Assembly (NCBI GenBank): GCA_900546485.1
Contig: URDK01000003.1
Coordinates: 7,137 to 71,136, forward strand
Direction: 5' to 3'
DNA length: 64,000 nucleotides
DNA from: an uncultured Eubacteriales bacterium
GTDB taxonomy: Bacteria; Bacillota; Clostridia; Oscillospirales; Oscillospiraceae
Numbering within the stretch: the stretch's first letter is position 1; each line of letters begins with the position of its first letter. A program made the position numbers and the translations under genes. The notes below the pieces were generated by a model. It was not told the DNA's origin and did no database searches. It saw only the letters and a list, made by a program, of their open reading frames with translations. Of this stretch, positions 1 through 8,036 are shown in pieces.

Positions 1-252
1 CTGGGCCGCGGCGGCATCTATCTGGAGGACCTCTTCGTGAAGCCGGAGCAACGCGGCCACGGCTATGGACGGGCGCTGCTGCGCCATCTGGCGCGCACGG
101 CGCTCGAGCGCGGCTGCGGCCGCCTCGATTGGGCCTGCCTCGACTGGAACAAGCCGAGCATAGACTTCTACCTCTCCCTCGGCGCCGCTCCCCAGAGCGA
201 CTGGACCACCTACCGCCTCACCGGCCCCACCCTCGAGGCCATGGCAGAATGA
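1..252 (+). CDS. GNAT-family N-acetyltransferase, 3' part
   Basis: The reading frame is open from base 1, so the gene starts upstream of the window; the GTG at 37 is internal. The visible 83 residues carry the acetyl-CoA-binding motif A of GNAT enzymes (YLEDLFVKPEQRGHGYGRAL, an R/Q-x-x-G-x-G/A type loop) followed by the C-terminal strand and helix (DWNKPSIDFYLSLGA) that close the acetyltransferase fold. Known role of the family: transfer of an acetyl group from acetyl-CoA to an amine. The substrate cannot be told from this fragment. Confidence 0.85.
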   Translation: MGRGGIYLEDLFVKPEQRGHGYGRALLRHLARTALERGCGRLDWACLDWNKPSIDFYLSLGAAPQSDWTTYRLTGPTLEAMAE

Positions 253-274
253 GCAACCTAAGGGGTGTCTGCAT

Positions 275-565
275 ATGAAAGCGAAGGCGTCCAAATGGCT
301 GGAGCTAGTCATTGAGTCCATCAATTACATCATAATCAATTACGCCCTGTCCAATATGGCGATGATCCTCAAAAGCAACCCGCTTTTTATTTTGTTTTTT
401 GCGTCGGAAGTGTGGATCATGAGCACCTATTGGCGAAAGGCAGTTGAGCTTACAAAGAGCAAGCTGCTCTCGGCGGTCCTGCTCATCGCCTGCTTTGCCA
501 TCCACATCGCAATGGTGTATTTCCTGGGGCGTTTCGTGGGGGATATTGTCCCATTCAAGCAGTAA
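275..565 (+). CDS. Small hypothetical membrane protein
   Basis: This 96-residue protein is not recognised. It has hydrophobic stretches at about residues 16-45 and 64-88, consistent with two membrane segments joined by a charged loop (STYWRKAVELTKSK). A weak ribosome site (aaggggtg) precedes the ATG. It starts 23 bp after the acetyltransferase and ends shortly before a strong terminator. The local base composition is lower in GC than its neighbours. No function can be assigned; the opposite-strand frame over the same bases has no protein-like features. Confidence 0.6.
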   Translation: MKAKASKWLELVIESINYIIINYALSNMAMILKSNPLFILFFASEVWIMSTYWRKAVELTKSKLLSAVLLIACFAIHIAMVYFLGRFVGDIVPFKQ

Positions 566-610
566 TAACCCCGCCGCCCACATATGCATACTCCGTCTGC
601 CCTGCAAAAG

Positions 611-644
611 ACCGCCCCGGACGAGATGTCCGGGGCGGTTTTTT
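611..644. terminator. Bidirectional rho-independent terminator
   Basis: A perfect 12-bp GC-rich stem (611-622 with 628-639), a 5-nt loop and a T run (638-644) lie between the convergent membrane-protein gene and the C-S lyase gene. The last bases of the hairpin tail touch the stop codon of the minus-strand gene. Confidence 0.9.
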
Positions 645-1863
645 ACTTTTCCCCCCGATAGGGCTCGGAGTGTTTGGTGTTGACGGCCTCGCAGATGCGG
701 CGGAGGCCCTCAGTGAGGGTGGCGCGGGGGCAGGCCAGGTTGAGGCGGATAAAGCAGTCCGAGTTCTGCACGAACATGTTCCCGCCCTCGAGCAGGACGC
801 CCGCGCGGTATGCAAAGAACATGGGCAGGTCCTCATCAGGCTCGAAGTACTCGCCGAGGTCCACCCAGGCGAGGTAGGTCGCCTCCGAGACGCGGTATCG
901 CGCCCTCGGCAGCTGCTCCGCGAGGTACTCGCCCACTAGGGCAAAGTTCGCGTCGAGGTACTCCTGAAGCTCGCAGAGCCAGGGCTCGCCCTTTTCATAG
1001 GCCTCCTGCGCACCCGCTATGCTCAGGGGGTTATCGAAGTTGTAGTGCCGCTCGAGCCAAATCTTGCGCAGCCCTTCGTCGCGGATGATGATGTTCGAGA
1101 GCATCAGTCCCGCCATGTTGAAGGTCTTGCTCGGCGCCATGCAGGTAACGAGGCGGCCGTAGTCCGGCATGATTTTGCCGAGAGGTGTGTGAGTGAGGCC
1201 GCGGCGGAGCAGATCGCAGTGTATCTCGTCCGAGATGACCCACATGTTGTGCCGCTCGAGTATCTCTGCAAGGCGCTCGAGCTCTTCGGCGCTCCAGACT
1301 CGGCCGCTGGGGTTGTGGGGGTTGCAGTGGATGAAGAGCGTGGTCTTTTCGTCGGCGCACTTGCGCTCGAAGTCGTCCCAGTCGATGGTGTAGTACCCGT
1401 CCGTGTTGATGAGGTCGGAGCAGACGTACTCCCTGTGGCCGTGGTCGGCGGCATACTTGAAATAGGCATAGGACGGGGTCAGGAACAGCACCTTCTCATC
1501 CTGGGCGCAGATATAGTCCACCAGCTCGAAGAGCGCGGGGATGACGCCGTTCGACATGACCAGCTCCCGCTTCGGAAACTCCCAGCCGTAGCGGCGGCGG
1601 CACCAGGCGGCGAAGGCCTCGTAATAGCTCCTCTCAAACACGCGCGTGTAGCCGAAGATGCGCTTGTCCAACCGCTCGCGTATGCCGTCGATGACCACGT
1701 CCGGCGTGGCAAACTCCATGTCCGCCACCCACATGCGGATGAACTCCTCGTCCTTGTACGGGAACACCATGCTCTCGTCCGCGTGGAAAATGTAGTCGCG
1801 GAATCCGTCCGTGTTCATGGCGTTTGTGTGGCGGCGGTCGATGATCTCGTCAAAATTGTACAT
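643..1863 (-). CDS. patB: PatB/MalY-type pyridoxal-phosphate C-S lyase (cystathionine beta-lyase)
   Basis: This 406-residue fold-type I PLP enzyme belongs to the MalY/PatB branch of aminotransferase classes I and II. It has the family signatures WVADMEF (near residue 45), the substrate-site HCNPHNPSGRVW, the phosphate and ring contacts SDEIHCDLL, and the PLP lysine in APSKTFNMAGL. Family members cleave cystathionine or other S-conjugated cysteines to pyruvate, ammonia and a thiol in the cytoplasm. A strong ribosome site (GAGGAGGT) and a promoter lie directly upstream. The gene is monocistronic. Assignment as C-S lyase rather than aminotransferase rests on these motifs; the physiological substrate is not shown. 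Confidence 0.88.
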   Translation of the reverse strand: MYNFDEIIDRRHTNAMNTDGFRDYIFHADESMVFPYKDEEFIRMWVADMEFATPDVVIDGIRERLDKRIFGYTRVFERSYYEAFAAWCRRRYGWEFPKRELVMSNGVIPALFELVDYICAQDEKVLFLTPSYAYFKYAADHGHREYVCSDLINTDGYYTIDWDDFERKCADEKTTLFIHCNPHNPSGRVWSAEELERLAEILERHNMWVISDEIHCDLLRRGLTHTPLGKIMPDYGRLVTCMAPSKTFNMAGLMLSNIIIRDEGLRKIWLERHYNFDNPLSIAGAQEAYEKGEPWLCELQEYLDANFALVGEYLAEQLPRARYRVSEATYLAWVDLGEYFEPDEDLPMFFAYRAGVLLEGGNMFVQNSDCFIRLNLACPRATLTEGLRRICEAVNTKHSEPYRGEK

Positions 1864-1903
1864 GGGCAGACCTCCTCAGGCATTTTTTCGCGTTTCTGAC
1901 CCC

Positions 1904-1932
1904 ATCATAACACGCCGCGCCTACGCTTTCAA
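1904..1932 (-). promoter_or_regulatory. Promoter of the C-S lyase gene
   Basis: On the minus strand TTGAAA (1932-1927) and TATGAT (1909-1904) are separated by 17 bp, a good sigma-A-type promoter about 40 bp upstream of the start codon. Confidence 0.7.
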
Positions 1933-1950
1933 ACCTTTCCGTCTCCGGTG

Positions 1951-1978
1951 TTGACAGCTGGTAATATAGTGGTAAAAT
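1951..1978 (+). promoter_or_regulatory. Promoter of the TP-rich surface protein gene
   Basis: TTGACA (1951-1956) and TAAAAT (1973-1978) are separated by 16 bp. The -10 box covers the upstream ATG at 1977, which supports the downstream start at 2001. Confidence 0.7.
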
Positions 1979-2000
1979 GTCAAACAAAGGAGAGGATGGA

Positions 2001-2564
2001 ATGAAAAAGAAGTTTTACCAAAAATGGTGGTTCTGGCTAATAATCGTACTGCTGGTCATCGGCGCCATAGGCAGCTCCAAGGACGACGCTCAGAGCCCGG
2101 CGGAGAGCCCCGTGCCCGCTGTCAGCGAAGAAGTTGAGTCAACGCCCACGCCTACGTCTAGCCCAACTCCGACGCCTGCGCCGACACCCACCCCGGCACC
2201 TACTCCCACTCCGACGCCTGCTCAGGCGGTCTCCGGCGACGGCTCGACCGGCTCCGGGCAAGCCCAGTCCGGCAGTGTTTCCGACGGCGCGTCCTCCGGC
2301 GGATCATCTGATGCCTCAGGAAGCGTTTCCGGCGGCACGTCGTCGGGTTCTTCCTCGGGCACTTCGTCCGACACCTCCGGCAGCTGGGATAACGGCGGCA
2401 CGTCCGACAGCGGAACATCCGGAAGCGGCACCATGGTCTGGATAACCAGCACCGGCACAAAGTATCATCGCATTCCCGACTGCGGCACTACAAAGACCTC
2501 ATGGCAGGTTTCGCTTGACGAAGCCAAAGCCCAGGGCTACGAAGCCTGCAAAAACTGCTGGTGA
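2001..2564 (+). CDS. Membrane-anchored Thr/Pro-rich protein with C-terminal Cys domain
   Basis: The 187-residue protein has a positively charged N-terminus (KKKFYQK), one membrane segment (about residues 9-27), a linker rich in Thr-Pro and Ala-Pro repeats, a long Ser/Gly-rich spacer, and a compact C-terminal domain. That domain has the pattern KYHRIPDC...A..GYEACKNC, like the small Cys-containing tail found on secreted nucleases and competence-type proteins. It is probably displayed outside the membrane. ATG 2001 is chosen because a full ribosome site (AAAGGAGAGG, 1986-1995) precedes it and the earlier ATG lies in the -10 box. A related Cys motif recurs in the gene at 51156-51500. Confidence 0.75.
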   Translation: MKKKFYQKWWFWLIIVLLVIGAIGSSKDDAQSPAESPVPAVSEEVESTPTPTSSPTPTPAPTPTPAPTPTPTPAQAVSGDGSTGSGQAQSGSVSDGASSGGSSDASGSVSGGTSSGSSSGTSSDTSGSWDNGGTSDSGTSGSGTMVWITSTGTKYHRIPDCGTTKTSWQVSLDEAKAQGYEACKNCW

Positions 2565-2633
2565 CCCGGCTTGCCGCATCGGCGCGGCTGTGGTAAACTT
2601 GCGCTGACAACTTCTGCGAGGGGGAACTGCGCC

Positions 2634-3668
2634 ATGCTGGCCTATACATATGTTGAGCGCGGAAAATTCGCGCTGCTTGAGAAGCCGAAGCCCGTGCTGC
2701 TCGACGAGCGGGACGCCATCGTCCGCGTCACACTCGCGAGCATCTGCACCAGCGACCTGCACATAAAACACGGCTCCGTGCCGCGCGCCGTGCCCGGCAT
2801 CACGGTCGGACACGAGATGGTGGGCGTCGTGGAAGCCGTGGGCTCGGCCGTGAGCAAGGTCCGGCCCGGGGACAGGGTCACCGTGAACGTGGAGACCTTC
2901 TGCGGCGAGTGCTTCTTCTGCAAAAACGGTTGGGTCAACAACTGCACCGATCCCAACGGCGGCTGGGCGCTCGGCTGCCGCATAGACGGCGGCCAGGCCG
3001 AATACGTCCGCGTCCCCTACGCCGACTGCGGGCTCGACCGCATCCCCGAGGGCGTCAGCGACAAACAGGCCCTGCTCGTCGGCGACCTGCTGGCGACTGG
3101 TTACTGGGCGGCGGACATCTCCGAGGTAAAGCCCGGGGACACGGCGCTCATCATCGGCGCGGGTCCGACGGGGCTCTGCACGCTCGAGTGCCTGCTGCTG
3201 AAATCCCCCGGCCGGGTCATCGTCTGCGAGGCGGACGCGGCGCGGCGGGACTTTGTCCGCCGCCACTGGCCTGAGGTGCTGGTGACCGGCCCGGAGGGGC
3301 TGCGGGACTTCGTGCTCGCCCACAGCGCCCACGGCGGTGCCGACGTGGTGCTCGAGGTCGCGGGCACGCCCGAGAGCTTCCGCATGGCCTGGGACTGCGC
3401 CCGGCCCAACGCCGTGGTCACAGTCGTGGCGCTCTACGACGGGCCTCAGATTCTGCCCCTGCCTGACATGTACGGCAAGAACCTCATCTTCAAGACCGGC
3501 GGCGTTGACGGCTGCCGCTGCCGCGAGACGCTCGAGCTCATCGCTGCTGGCAAGCTGGACACCACGCCGCTCATAACGCACACCTATCCGCTCAGCGACA
3601 TCGCCGCGGCCTACGAGCTCTTCGAAAACCGCCGCGACGGCGTCATCAAGGTCGCAGTCGAGTGCTGA
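2634..3668 (+). CDS. Zinc-dependent medium-chain alcohol dehydrogenase
   Basis: The 344-residue protein is an MDR-family dehydrogenase. It has the catalytic zinc site (CTSDLHI near residue 38, GHEMVGVVEAVG with His and Glu), a reduced structural zinc loop (FCGECFFCKNGWVNNC), and a Rossmann NAD(P) site (IIGAGPTGLCTLE). Family members oxidise alcohols or polyols or reduce the carbonyls with NAD(P). ATG 2634 is preferred because it has a GAGGGGGA ribosome site; the longer frame from 2571 begins inside the spacer after the previous gene. It is followed by a strong terminator and is probably transcribed alone. The substrate is unknown; threonine dehydrogenase- or sorbitol-dehydrogenase-like activity is possible. 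Confidence 0.88.
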   Translation: MLAYTYVERGKFALLEKPKPVLLDERDAIVRVTLASICTSDLHIKHGSVPRAVPGITVGHEMVGVVEAVGSAVSKVRPGDRVTVNVETFCGECFFCKNGWVNNCTDPNGGWALGCRIDGGQAEYVRVPYADCGLDRIPEGVSDKQALLVGDLLATGYWAADISEVKPGDTALIIGAGPTGLCTLECLLLKSPGRVIVCEADAARRDFVRRHWPEVLVTGPEGLRDFVLAHSAHGGADVVLEVAGTPESFRMAWDCARPNAVVTVVALYDGPQILPLPDMYGKNLIFKTGGVDGCRCRETLELIAAGKLDTTPLITHTYPLSDIAAAYELFENRRDGVIKVAVEC

Positions 3669-3685
3669 CGGAGCATCCAAACAAC

Positions 3686-3722
3686 AAAGCGCCCGCTTTC
3701 AGTGTGAAAGCGGGCGCTTTTC
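3686..3722 (+). terminator. Rho-independent terminator
   Basis: A perfect 15-bp stem (3686-3700 with 3706-3720), a 5-nt loop and flanking A and T runs separate the convergent dehydrogenase and metallopeptidase genes; it can work in both directions. Confidence 0.9.
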
Positions 3723-3731
3723 GCGCTCCCT

Positions 3732-4289
3732 TCAGCCGAGCCGCGCCATGAGTGCAGGGCCGTGCTCACGTAGCCAGGCACGGCGGGACTTGTAGTCGGG
3801 CAATATAAGCCCCACCTCTGCCCAGAAGCGCGCCGAGTGGTTCATCTCCCGGCGGTGGCAGAGCTCGTGCACAATAACATAGTCGAGCACCTCCGGCGGG
3901 CAGAGCATGAGCAGGCAGTTGAAGCTGAGGTTGCCCTCCGCTGAGCAGCTGCCCCAGCGCGTGCGCTGGAAGCGGTAGCTAAGTCGCCCGAAGCCGACGC
4001 CCAGCCTCCCGGCAAAGTATTCCACCCTTCCGGGTATCGTCTCCGCCGCGCGGCGGCGCAGCTCGCCCCGCTCCGCGTCTCCGAGCTTAGGCAATGCAGC
4101 GGCCTCCGCGAGGCGGCCGCGGGCCCGGGCCAGGTGGCTCTCTATCCAGTCCGTGCGCTCGGCCAGAAAACGCGCTATCTCGCGCTCCGGAAGCCGCCGC
4201 GGCGCGCGCACTATCACGCGCAGGTCGCGCCCTATCTCCACGGACAGCGTCCTGCGGCTGCTGCGTATTATCTCAGGCTCAAAATCCAT
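3732..4289 (-). CDS. YgjP-like (M48-type, DUF45) metal-dependent hydrolase
   Basis: The 185-residue protein matches the YgjP/DUF45 family (WLM-type zinc peptidase fold). It has the conserved RWGSCS motif, the zinc site HELCHRREMNHSARFW (HExxH-like HELCH with a third His) and a C-terminal YKSRRAWL helix. Homologues sit near type I restriction genes or stand alone; their physiological substrate is poorly known. The start at 4289 (MDFEPEII) has an AAGGAGCGG ribosome site; the frame extends 18 codons further without one. It is cytoplasmic, with no signal peptide. Confidence 0.82.
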   Translation of the reverse strand: MDFEPEIIRSSRRTLSVEIGRDLRVIVRAPRRLPEREIARFLAERTDWIESHLARARGRLAEAAALPKLGDAERGELRRRAAETIPGRVEYFAGRLGVGFGRLSYRFQRTRWGSCSAEGNLSFNCLLMLCPPEVLDYVIVHELCHRREMNHSARFWAEVGLILPDYKSRRAWLREHGPALMARLG

Positions 4290-4387
4290 CTCAGCCGCTC
4301 CTTCCCGCGGACAATAATAAGTCAGCGCGGCGCGGCATGTCAAGCGCAGGCAGCAGAAAGCCCCTCCTTCAAGGCGGGGCTTTCCTC

Positions 4388-4771
4388 TTATTCCCTCTCT
4401 TTTTTCTCCCTGGCGCGCAGGCGCTCGGCCCGGGCCCGGTTATAGCTCATGGAGTAATTTCGCAGGCACTCTCGAAGCATCAGCTCGGCCACTGCCGCGG
4501 CGCGCGGTGCGCCGGGGTCGTCCGCCGGGAGGGCCTTTTCTATGTCCGAGGCGCGGATGAGACTCGCGGCCATTATGGCCTTGTCCTTTGCTAGCCTGGT
4601 CATCTCGGTCATCGCCGTGCCTATGTCGCCGGGCAGCTCCTCATCCACGATGAAGCCCAGCCCGGTTATGATATCCCTGTGAACGGTGATCCCCAGTCTT
4701 ATGAATTCGTGGCCGCTCTCGTCGCACATGACGCTCTCCGCGGCCGGAGCCTGCGGATACTCAATGGCCAT
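4388..4771 (-). CDS. NifU/IscU-fold-like hypothetical protein
   Basis: This protein of about 127 residues is the last gene of the molybdenum-hydroxylase operon. The segment with VHRDIITGLGF, an alpha-helical middle (AMTEMTRLAKDKAIMAASLI) and SDIEKAL resembles, by eye, the layout of IscU/NifU scaffolds (D-G-x-I-x-D-x-x-F, helix, N-T-D-I-A). The cluster-ligating cysteines are mostly missing; only one or two Cys remain. The C-terminus is highly charged (RAEKKERE type). The start at 4771 has an AGGGGG ribosome site and overlaps the end of the Crp-like gene by 11 bp, which indicates translational coupling. A scaffold role is conjecture; it may be a degenerate or regulatory relative. Confidence 0.5.
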   Translation of the reverse strand: MAIEYPQAPAAESVMCDESGHEFIRLGITVHRDIITGLGFIVDEELPGDIGTAMTEMTRLAKDKAIMAASLIRASDIEKALPADDPGAPRAAAVAELMLRECLRNYSMSYNRARAERLRAREKKERE

Positions 4772-5504
4772 CCTTTGCACCCCCCTGCTTGGTCTCCTGA
4801 CATTGCCGCCTGTATTCGATAAGTCCGTCCATGTCCAGAATACCTATGTGGCTGCCCTGGAGATCTATCAGCCCCAGGCTCTCCAGGTGGTGGAGCTCCT
4901 TGAGGCAAGTTATGCGGTTTATGAACAGCATCTCGGCCAGCTGGTTCTGTGTAACGCGGTCGTTGAGATATGTGACGCCTCCGCAGATGCGGCTGCTGCG
5001 CGAGGCCATGACTATGAGCCAGTCGCTCACAAGCCAGCCAACGTTGTGGTTTGTGCTCTTGCGCAGAAGGTCTTGACAGACCATGAGATCCCTTGTGGTC
5101 TGCGTCAGCACGGCTCGCGTAAAGCTCGCGTCATTTTGCAGCAGCTTGCGCACCTTTTCCATGCTTATGGAATACAGCACGCTGGACTCCCGAGCCTCGT
5201 AGAAGAAGGCGCAGGGCCGGTCGAACACGGCATAGCTGCACAACAGCAGATTGTTGCTGTTGTACGCGTCAAATATCCGCCGGCGTCCCTTGACCGTCTC
5301 GTAGGCGATGACATAGCCCTTTTCAAGGTAGTAGCAGGCGTCCACGTCCTCACCCTGGGCAATGATTATCTCGCCCTTTTCAAACTCCAGCTGATATTTC
5401 TTTTTACACAGCTTCCTGCGCAGATAGCTCGCGTCGAGCTCCTTGTCCCTGCCGTCGAAGTAGCTGTCGTCGCCCGAATATGTGTTCTTTCCGTCCATAG
5501 TCAC
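4761..5504 (-). CDS. Crp/Fnr-family transcriptional regulator
   Basis: This 247-residue protein has an N-terminal cyclic-nucleotide-binding-type beta barrel (FEKGEIIIAQGEDVDACYYLEKG, about residues 41-63, with ETVKGRRRIFDAY following) and a C-terminal winged helix (RVTQNQLAEMLFINRITCLKEL), both typical of Crp/Fnr regulators. The barrel lacks the clear cAMP-binding Arg/Ser pair and there is no N-terminal Cys cluster of FNR, so the signal is unknown. It is the only regulator in the hydroxylase operon and is likely to control it. It overlaps the upstream gene by 4 bp and the downstream gene by 11 bp. Confidence 0.85.
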   Translation of the reverse strand: MTMDGKNTYSGDDSYFDGRDKELDASYLRRKLCKKKYQLEFEKGEIIIAQGEDVDACYYLEKGYVIAYETVKGRRRIFDAYNSNNLLLCSYAVFDRPCAFFYEARESSVLYSISMEKVRKLLQNDASFTRAVLTQTTRDLMVCQDLLRKSTNHNVGWLVSDWLIVMASRSSRICGGVTYLNDRVTQNQLAEMLFINRITCLKELHHLESLGLIDLQGSHIGILDMDGLIEYRRQCQETKQGGAKDGH

Positions 5505-6076
5505 GCACCGCCAAGCCCCGTCCTGCGGCGCCGGGCACGCAGTTTCATGAGCGGGTCGAATTTCTTGTGGTGGGCCCAGTCGAGCACGGTCTCCGCCCAG
5601 TCGCGCAGCCGCGCCGTCGCCTCCGCCTCGGAGAGCTCGTCCAGATCGAGTATCAGCGTGCCTTCGTCGCTCTCCAACATGGAGAGTATGTGATCGTAGG
5701 CGCTTTTATCTCCTGCCAGCTCTCTGGGACACAGCGTGCCCATGACCGGCAATTCCTCGCTGAGGAGCTCCTCAAGTTTCCCGGCGATGACGGGGTTGGC
5801 GAGCTCAGGGCCGAGCACGGGGTCGAGCCAGCCCATGTCACGCTCCCTTATCTCGGCCATCACGCGCTCAAACCGGGAGGCGACGTCGGTGTCCGTCGCG
5901 GGCAGGGGCAGGCTTGCGGCGGCCGCTTCGCAGGGCTCCACAAGGCCCATTTTGCCGCCCTCGAGCTCCACCAGCGCCCAGCCGCCGGAGATGACGCGCA
6001 GGTCCGAAAGAGCGCGGATGAGCAGAGCGGTCGCGCCGCTCTGCTCCTTTCCCTTTAAAAAAACACGAAATTCCAT
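5501..6076 (-). CDS. Hypothetical protein of the hydroxylase operon
   Basis: This 191-residue protein is not recognised. It is acidic in the middle, has no membrane segment or signal peptide, has a single Cys-Pro (TLCPRELAG), and ends in a strongly basic tail (MKLRARRRRTG). Its stop overlaps the start of the Crp-like gene by 4 bp, and it starts 1 bp after the zinc-ribbon gene ends, so it is translated as part of the same operon. Tight coupling suggests a role with the hydroxylase or its regulator; no biochemical role can be assigned. Confidence 0.6.
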   Translation of the reverse strand: MEFRVFLKGKEQSGATALLIRALSDLRVISGGWALVELEGGKMGLVEPCEAAAASLPLPATDTDVASRFERVMAEIRERDMGWLDPVLGPELANPVIAGKLEELLSEELPVMGTLCPRELAGDKSAYDHILSMLESDEGTLILDLDELSEAEATARLRDWAETVLDWAHHKKFDPLMKLRARRRRTGLGGA

Positions 6077-6077
6077 A

Positions 6078-6737
6078 TCAGCCTCCCGAGATCGGCGCGC
6101 TGTGGAAGTTCTCCTTCATCCACTGCAGATGCTTGACGTTCTCATGCACCCGCCCGCACTCGTCGCCGCAGGTCTCGGCCTCCGGGTCGGCGTTGTAGAA
6201 CACCTTGCCGCAGACCGGGCAGGGCTTTATCGTCTTTTCAGCCAGCATCTTCTTGCAGGCTGACTCCAGCATGGTCTGCAGCGTCAGCGCGGCGAAGGGC
6301 TCCTCCACCATGCGGCCGTTGCGCGTGACCTGCGCCCTGTTGTAGAGCACCGCCAGCCAGTCCAGCCAGGCGCTGATGTTCGCGGCCTTCTCGCTGTACT
6401 CGCGAGAAAACACCCCGGCGTAGTTGTCGCCGCTGCGACCCGTCGCAGAAAAGACGGCTTCGGTCATATCCGCGCGCACGTCGGGCAGAGTTAGATAGTT
6501 GTCCTCCTCCAGCGCCAGGCCCAGCAGCCCGAAGCGGCGCACGAATTTCATGTTGCGTCCCATGACGTCGTGATCGTCGAGGACGATGTTCATGAGCTCG
6601 GCCACGTTTCGCCCAAGCTTCACCGCCACATCGTAGGCCATCGGCACCGCGTTCGCCGCGGGCTTGATGCAGTCCATGCCCCGCTCGTCCTTCACTATAT
6701 CATAGTCGCTGTATTTAATCCAATATGTAGAATCCAT
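6078..6737 (-). CDS. Hypothetical protein with C-terminal zinc finger
   Basis: The 219-residue protein has an uncharacterised alpha-helical N-terminal part (about 1-165) and a C-terminal four-cysteine motif, PCPVCGKVFYNADPEAETCG followed by DEC (C-x2-C-x12-C-x3-C). This resembles the CGNR-type zinc finger found at the end of small bacterial regulators. It lies between the MFS carrier and another unknown gene in the hydroxylase operon. A nucleic-acid-binding role is possible but not shown. Confidence 0.6.
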   Translation of the reverse strand: MDSTYWIKYSDYDIVKDERGMDCIKPAANAVPMAYDVAVKLGRNVAELMNIVLDDHDVMGRNMKFVRRFGLLGLALEEDNYLTLPDVRADMTEAVFSATGRSGDNYAGVFSREYSEKAANISAWLDWLAVLYNRAQVTRNGRMVEEPFAALTLQTMLESACKKMLAEKTIKPCPVCGKVFYNADPEAETCGDECGRVHENVKHLQWMKENFHSAPISGG

Positions 6738-6755
6738 TTGAAACCTCCGAAGAAC

Positions 6756-7967
6756 TCACTTCCTCGCCTGCGCAAGGCGGCCCTTTTCGCCCAGCTCGGG
6801 AATGAGCATGCCCACGACGCCGCAGAGGACGAGGAAGACATAGGCGACGATAAAGACCACCGTGTAGTTATTTCGAGCGGCGCTGGCGATGATGGTGGGC
6901 AGGGCGAAGGACATGATGCCGAGAGCGGTCTGGTTCATGCCCGCGGCGGTGCCTATGCTGTCGGGCTCGAAATCACCGGTCAGCGGCAGCAGCGGCACTC
7001 TTGTGAAGCTCACGCCCACCGAACCGGAGCAGATGATGCCTCCGAGCGCCATGAGGACATAGGTCCAGGCCCCGAGCGGGAGCAGATAGCCCAGCAGGTA
7101 GAACGCGCCGCCCACGATGCAGATGAAGGCATAGGGGATATTTATCTTCCCGAGCCTGCCTATCACCGCTCCAGAGATGATGCCGCCGAGGATGAGGCAG
7201 AAGTTGAGTACGGTGCCGATCGTGCTGGCCATCTCAATGGATGCGCCGCGCGCGGTGAAGGCCTGCGTGATGTACGTATTGATGAGCAGCGAGGCGCCGA
7301 CGGCGAAACCGGAGCAGAACATGACCTTCCAGAGGTTCTTGCTCTTGAGCACCTTTGCAAAGCCGCCCTTGTTCATTCCAGGGGCTGCGCCCTCGGGCAT
7401 CGGAGCCGCCTCCGGCTCCTTCACCACGAGCACCCAGGCGACAAGCAGCACCGCACCGAGTATTGCCACACCGGTGAAGGCGGCCTCAAGGCTCGGATAT
7501 ACGTTGCCGGTGGCGAAGGCCAGTGTCGTGCCTAGGCCGCCCGCGGCTCCGAAGAAGCCCATGGCCAGCGGCATCTCCTCGGGCCGGAAAACTATGCCGA
7601 CCATCTTGGGCCCGACTATGGTTATCGGCAGCAGGAAGGTGCCGATGAGCACCGTGGCGAGCAGGAGCTCTATGTAGGTGTGGGCAAAGATGCGCCAGAC
7701 CATGCAGGCCACGGTCAGCGCGAGCGTCAGGGCTGTGAAGAGCTTTACGCCCTTTTTGTCCAGCACGCGGCCCACGATTATGCTGAGAAAAGCGCCGGGC
7801 AGGCAGCCTATTGTCGATATCGCGGCCAGCTCGCCCTCGTCGATGTTGAATTTGGAGAGCGTATCCAGCGCGCGGACAGCGAAGATCATGTTGGAATAGT
7901 AGAGTATTGCCGTGCCGAGCATCAATATTGCCAGCACTATCCACTTGTATGCACTGCTGCGTTTCAT
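6756..7967 (-). CDS. MFS transporter
   Basis: This 403-residue integral membrane protein has about 12 hydrophobic segments and the Major Facilitator loop motif between helices 2 and 3 (GRVLDKKGVKLF). The best match by eye is with anion-carrying MFS carriers of the CynX/NimT or OFA type. It follows the FAD subunit of the molybdenum hydroxylase by about 70 bp on the same strand, so it probably moves the hydroxylase substrate or product across the membrane. The substrate is not known. Confidence 0.85.
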   Translation of the reverse strand: MKRSSAYKWIVLAILMLGTAILYYSNMIFAVRALDTLSKFNIDEGELAAISTIGCLPGAFLSIIVGRVLDKKGVKLFTALTLALTVACMVWRIFAHTYIELLLATVLIGTFLLPITIVGPKMVGIVFRPEEMPLAMGFFGAAGGLGTTLAFATGNVYPSLEAAFTGVAILGAVLLVAWVLVVKEPEAAPMPEGAAPGMNKGGFAKVLKSKNLWKVMFCSGFAVGASLLINTYITQAFTARGASIEMASTIGTVLNFCLILGGIISGAVIGRLGKINIPYAFICIVGGAFYLLGYLLPLGAWTYVLMALGGIICSGSVGVSFTRVPLLPLTGDFEPDSIGTAAGMNQTALGIMSFALPTIIASAARNNYTVVFIVAYVFLVLCGVVGMLIPELGEKGRLAQARK

Positions 7968-8036
7968 AAGATATCTACCCCATTTTCAGCTCTGAGCAGG
8001 CGGCAGAGCCGTGCCGCCCGCTCAGAATGTGGTTTT

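Noticed and set aside
2135..2225. Short tandem DNA repeat or CRISPR-like array
   Set aside because: It is the coding region of Thr-Pro/Ala-Pro repeats in a protein linker; units differ in codon use and no spacers exist. No CRISPR array was seen anywhere in the window.
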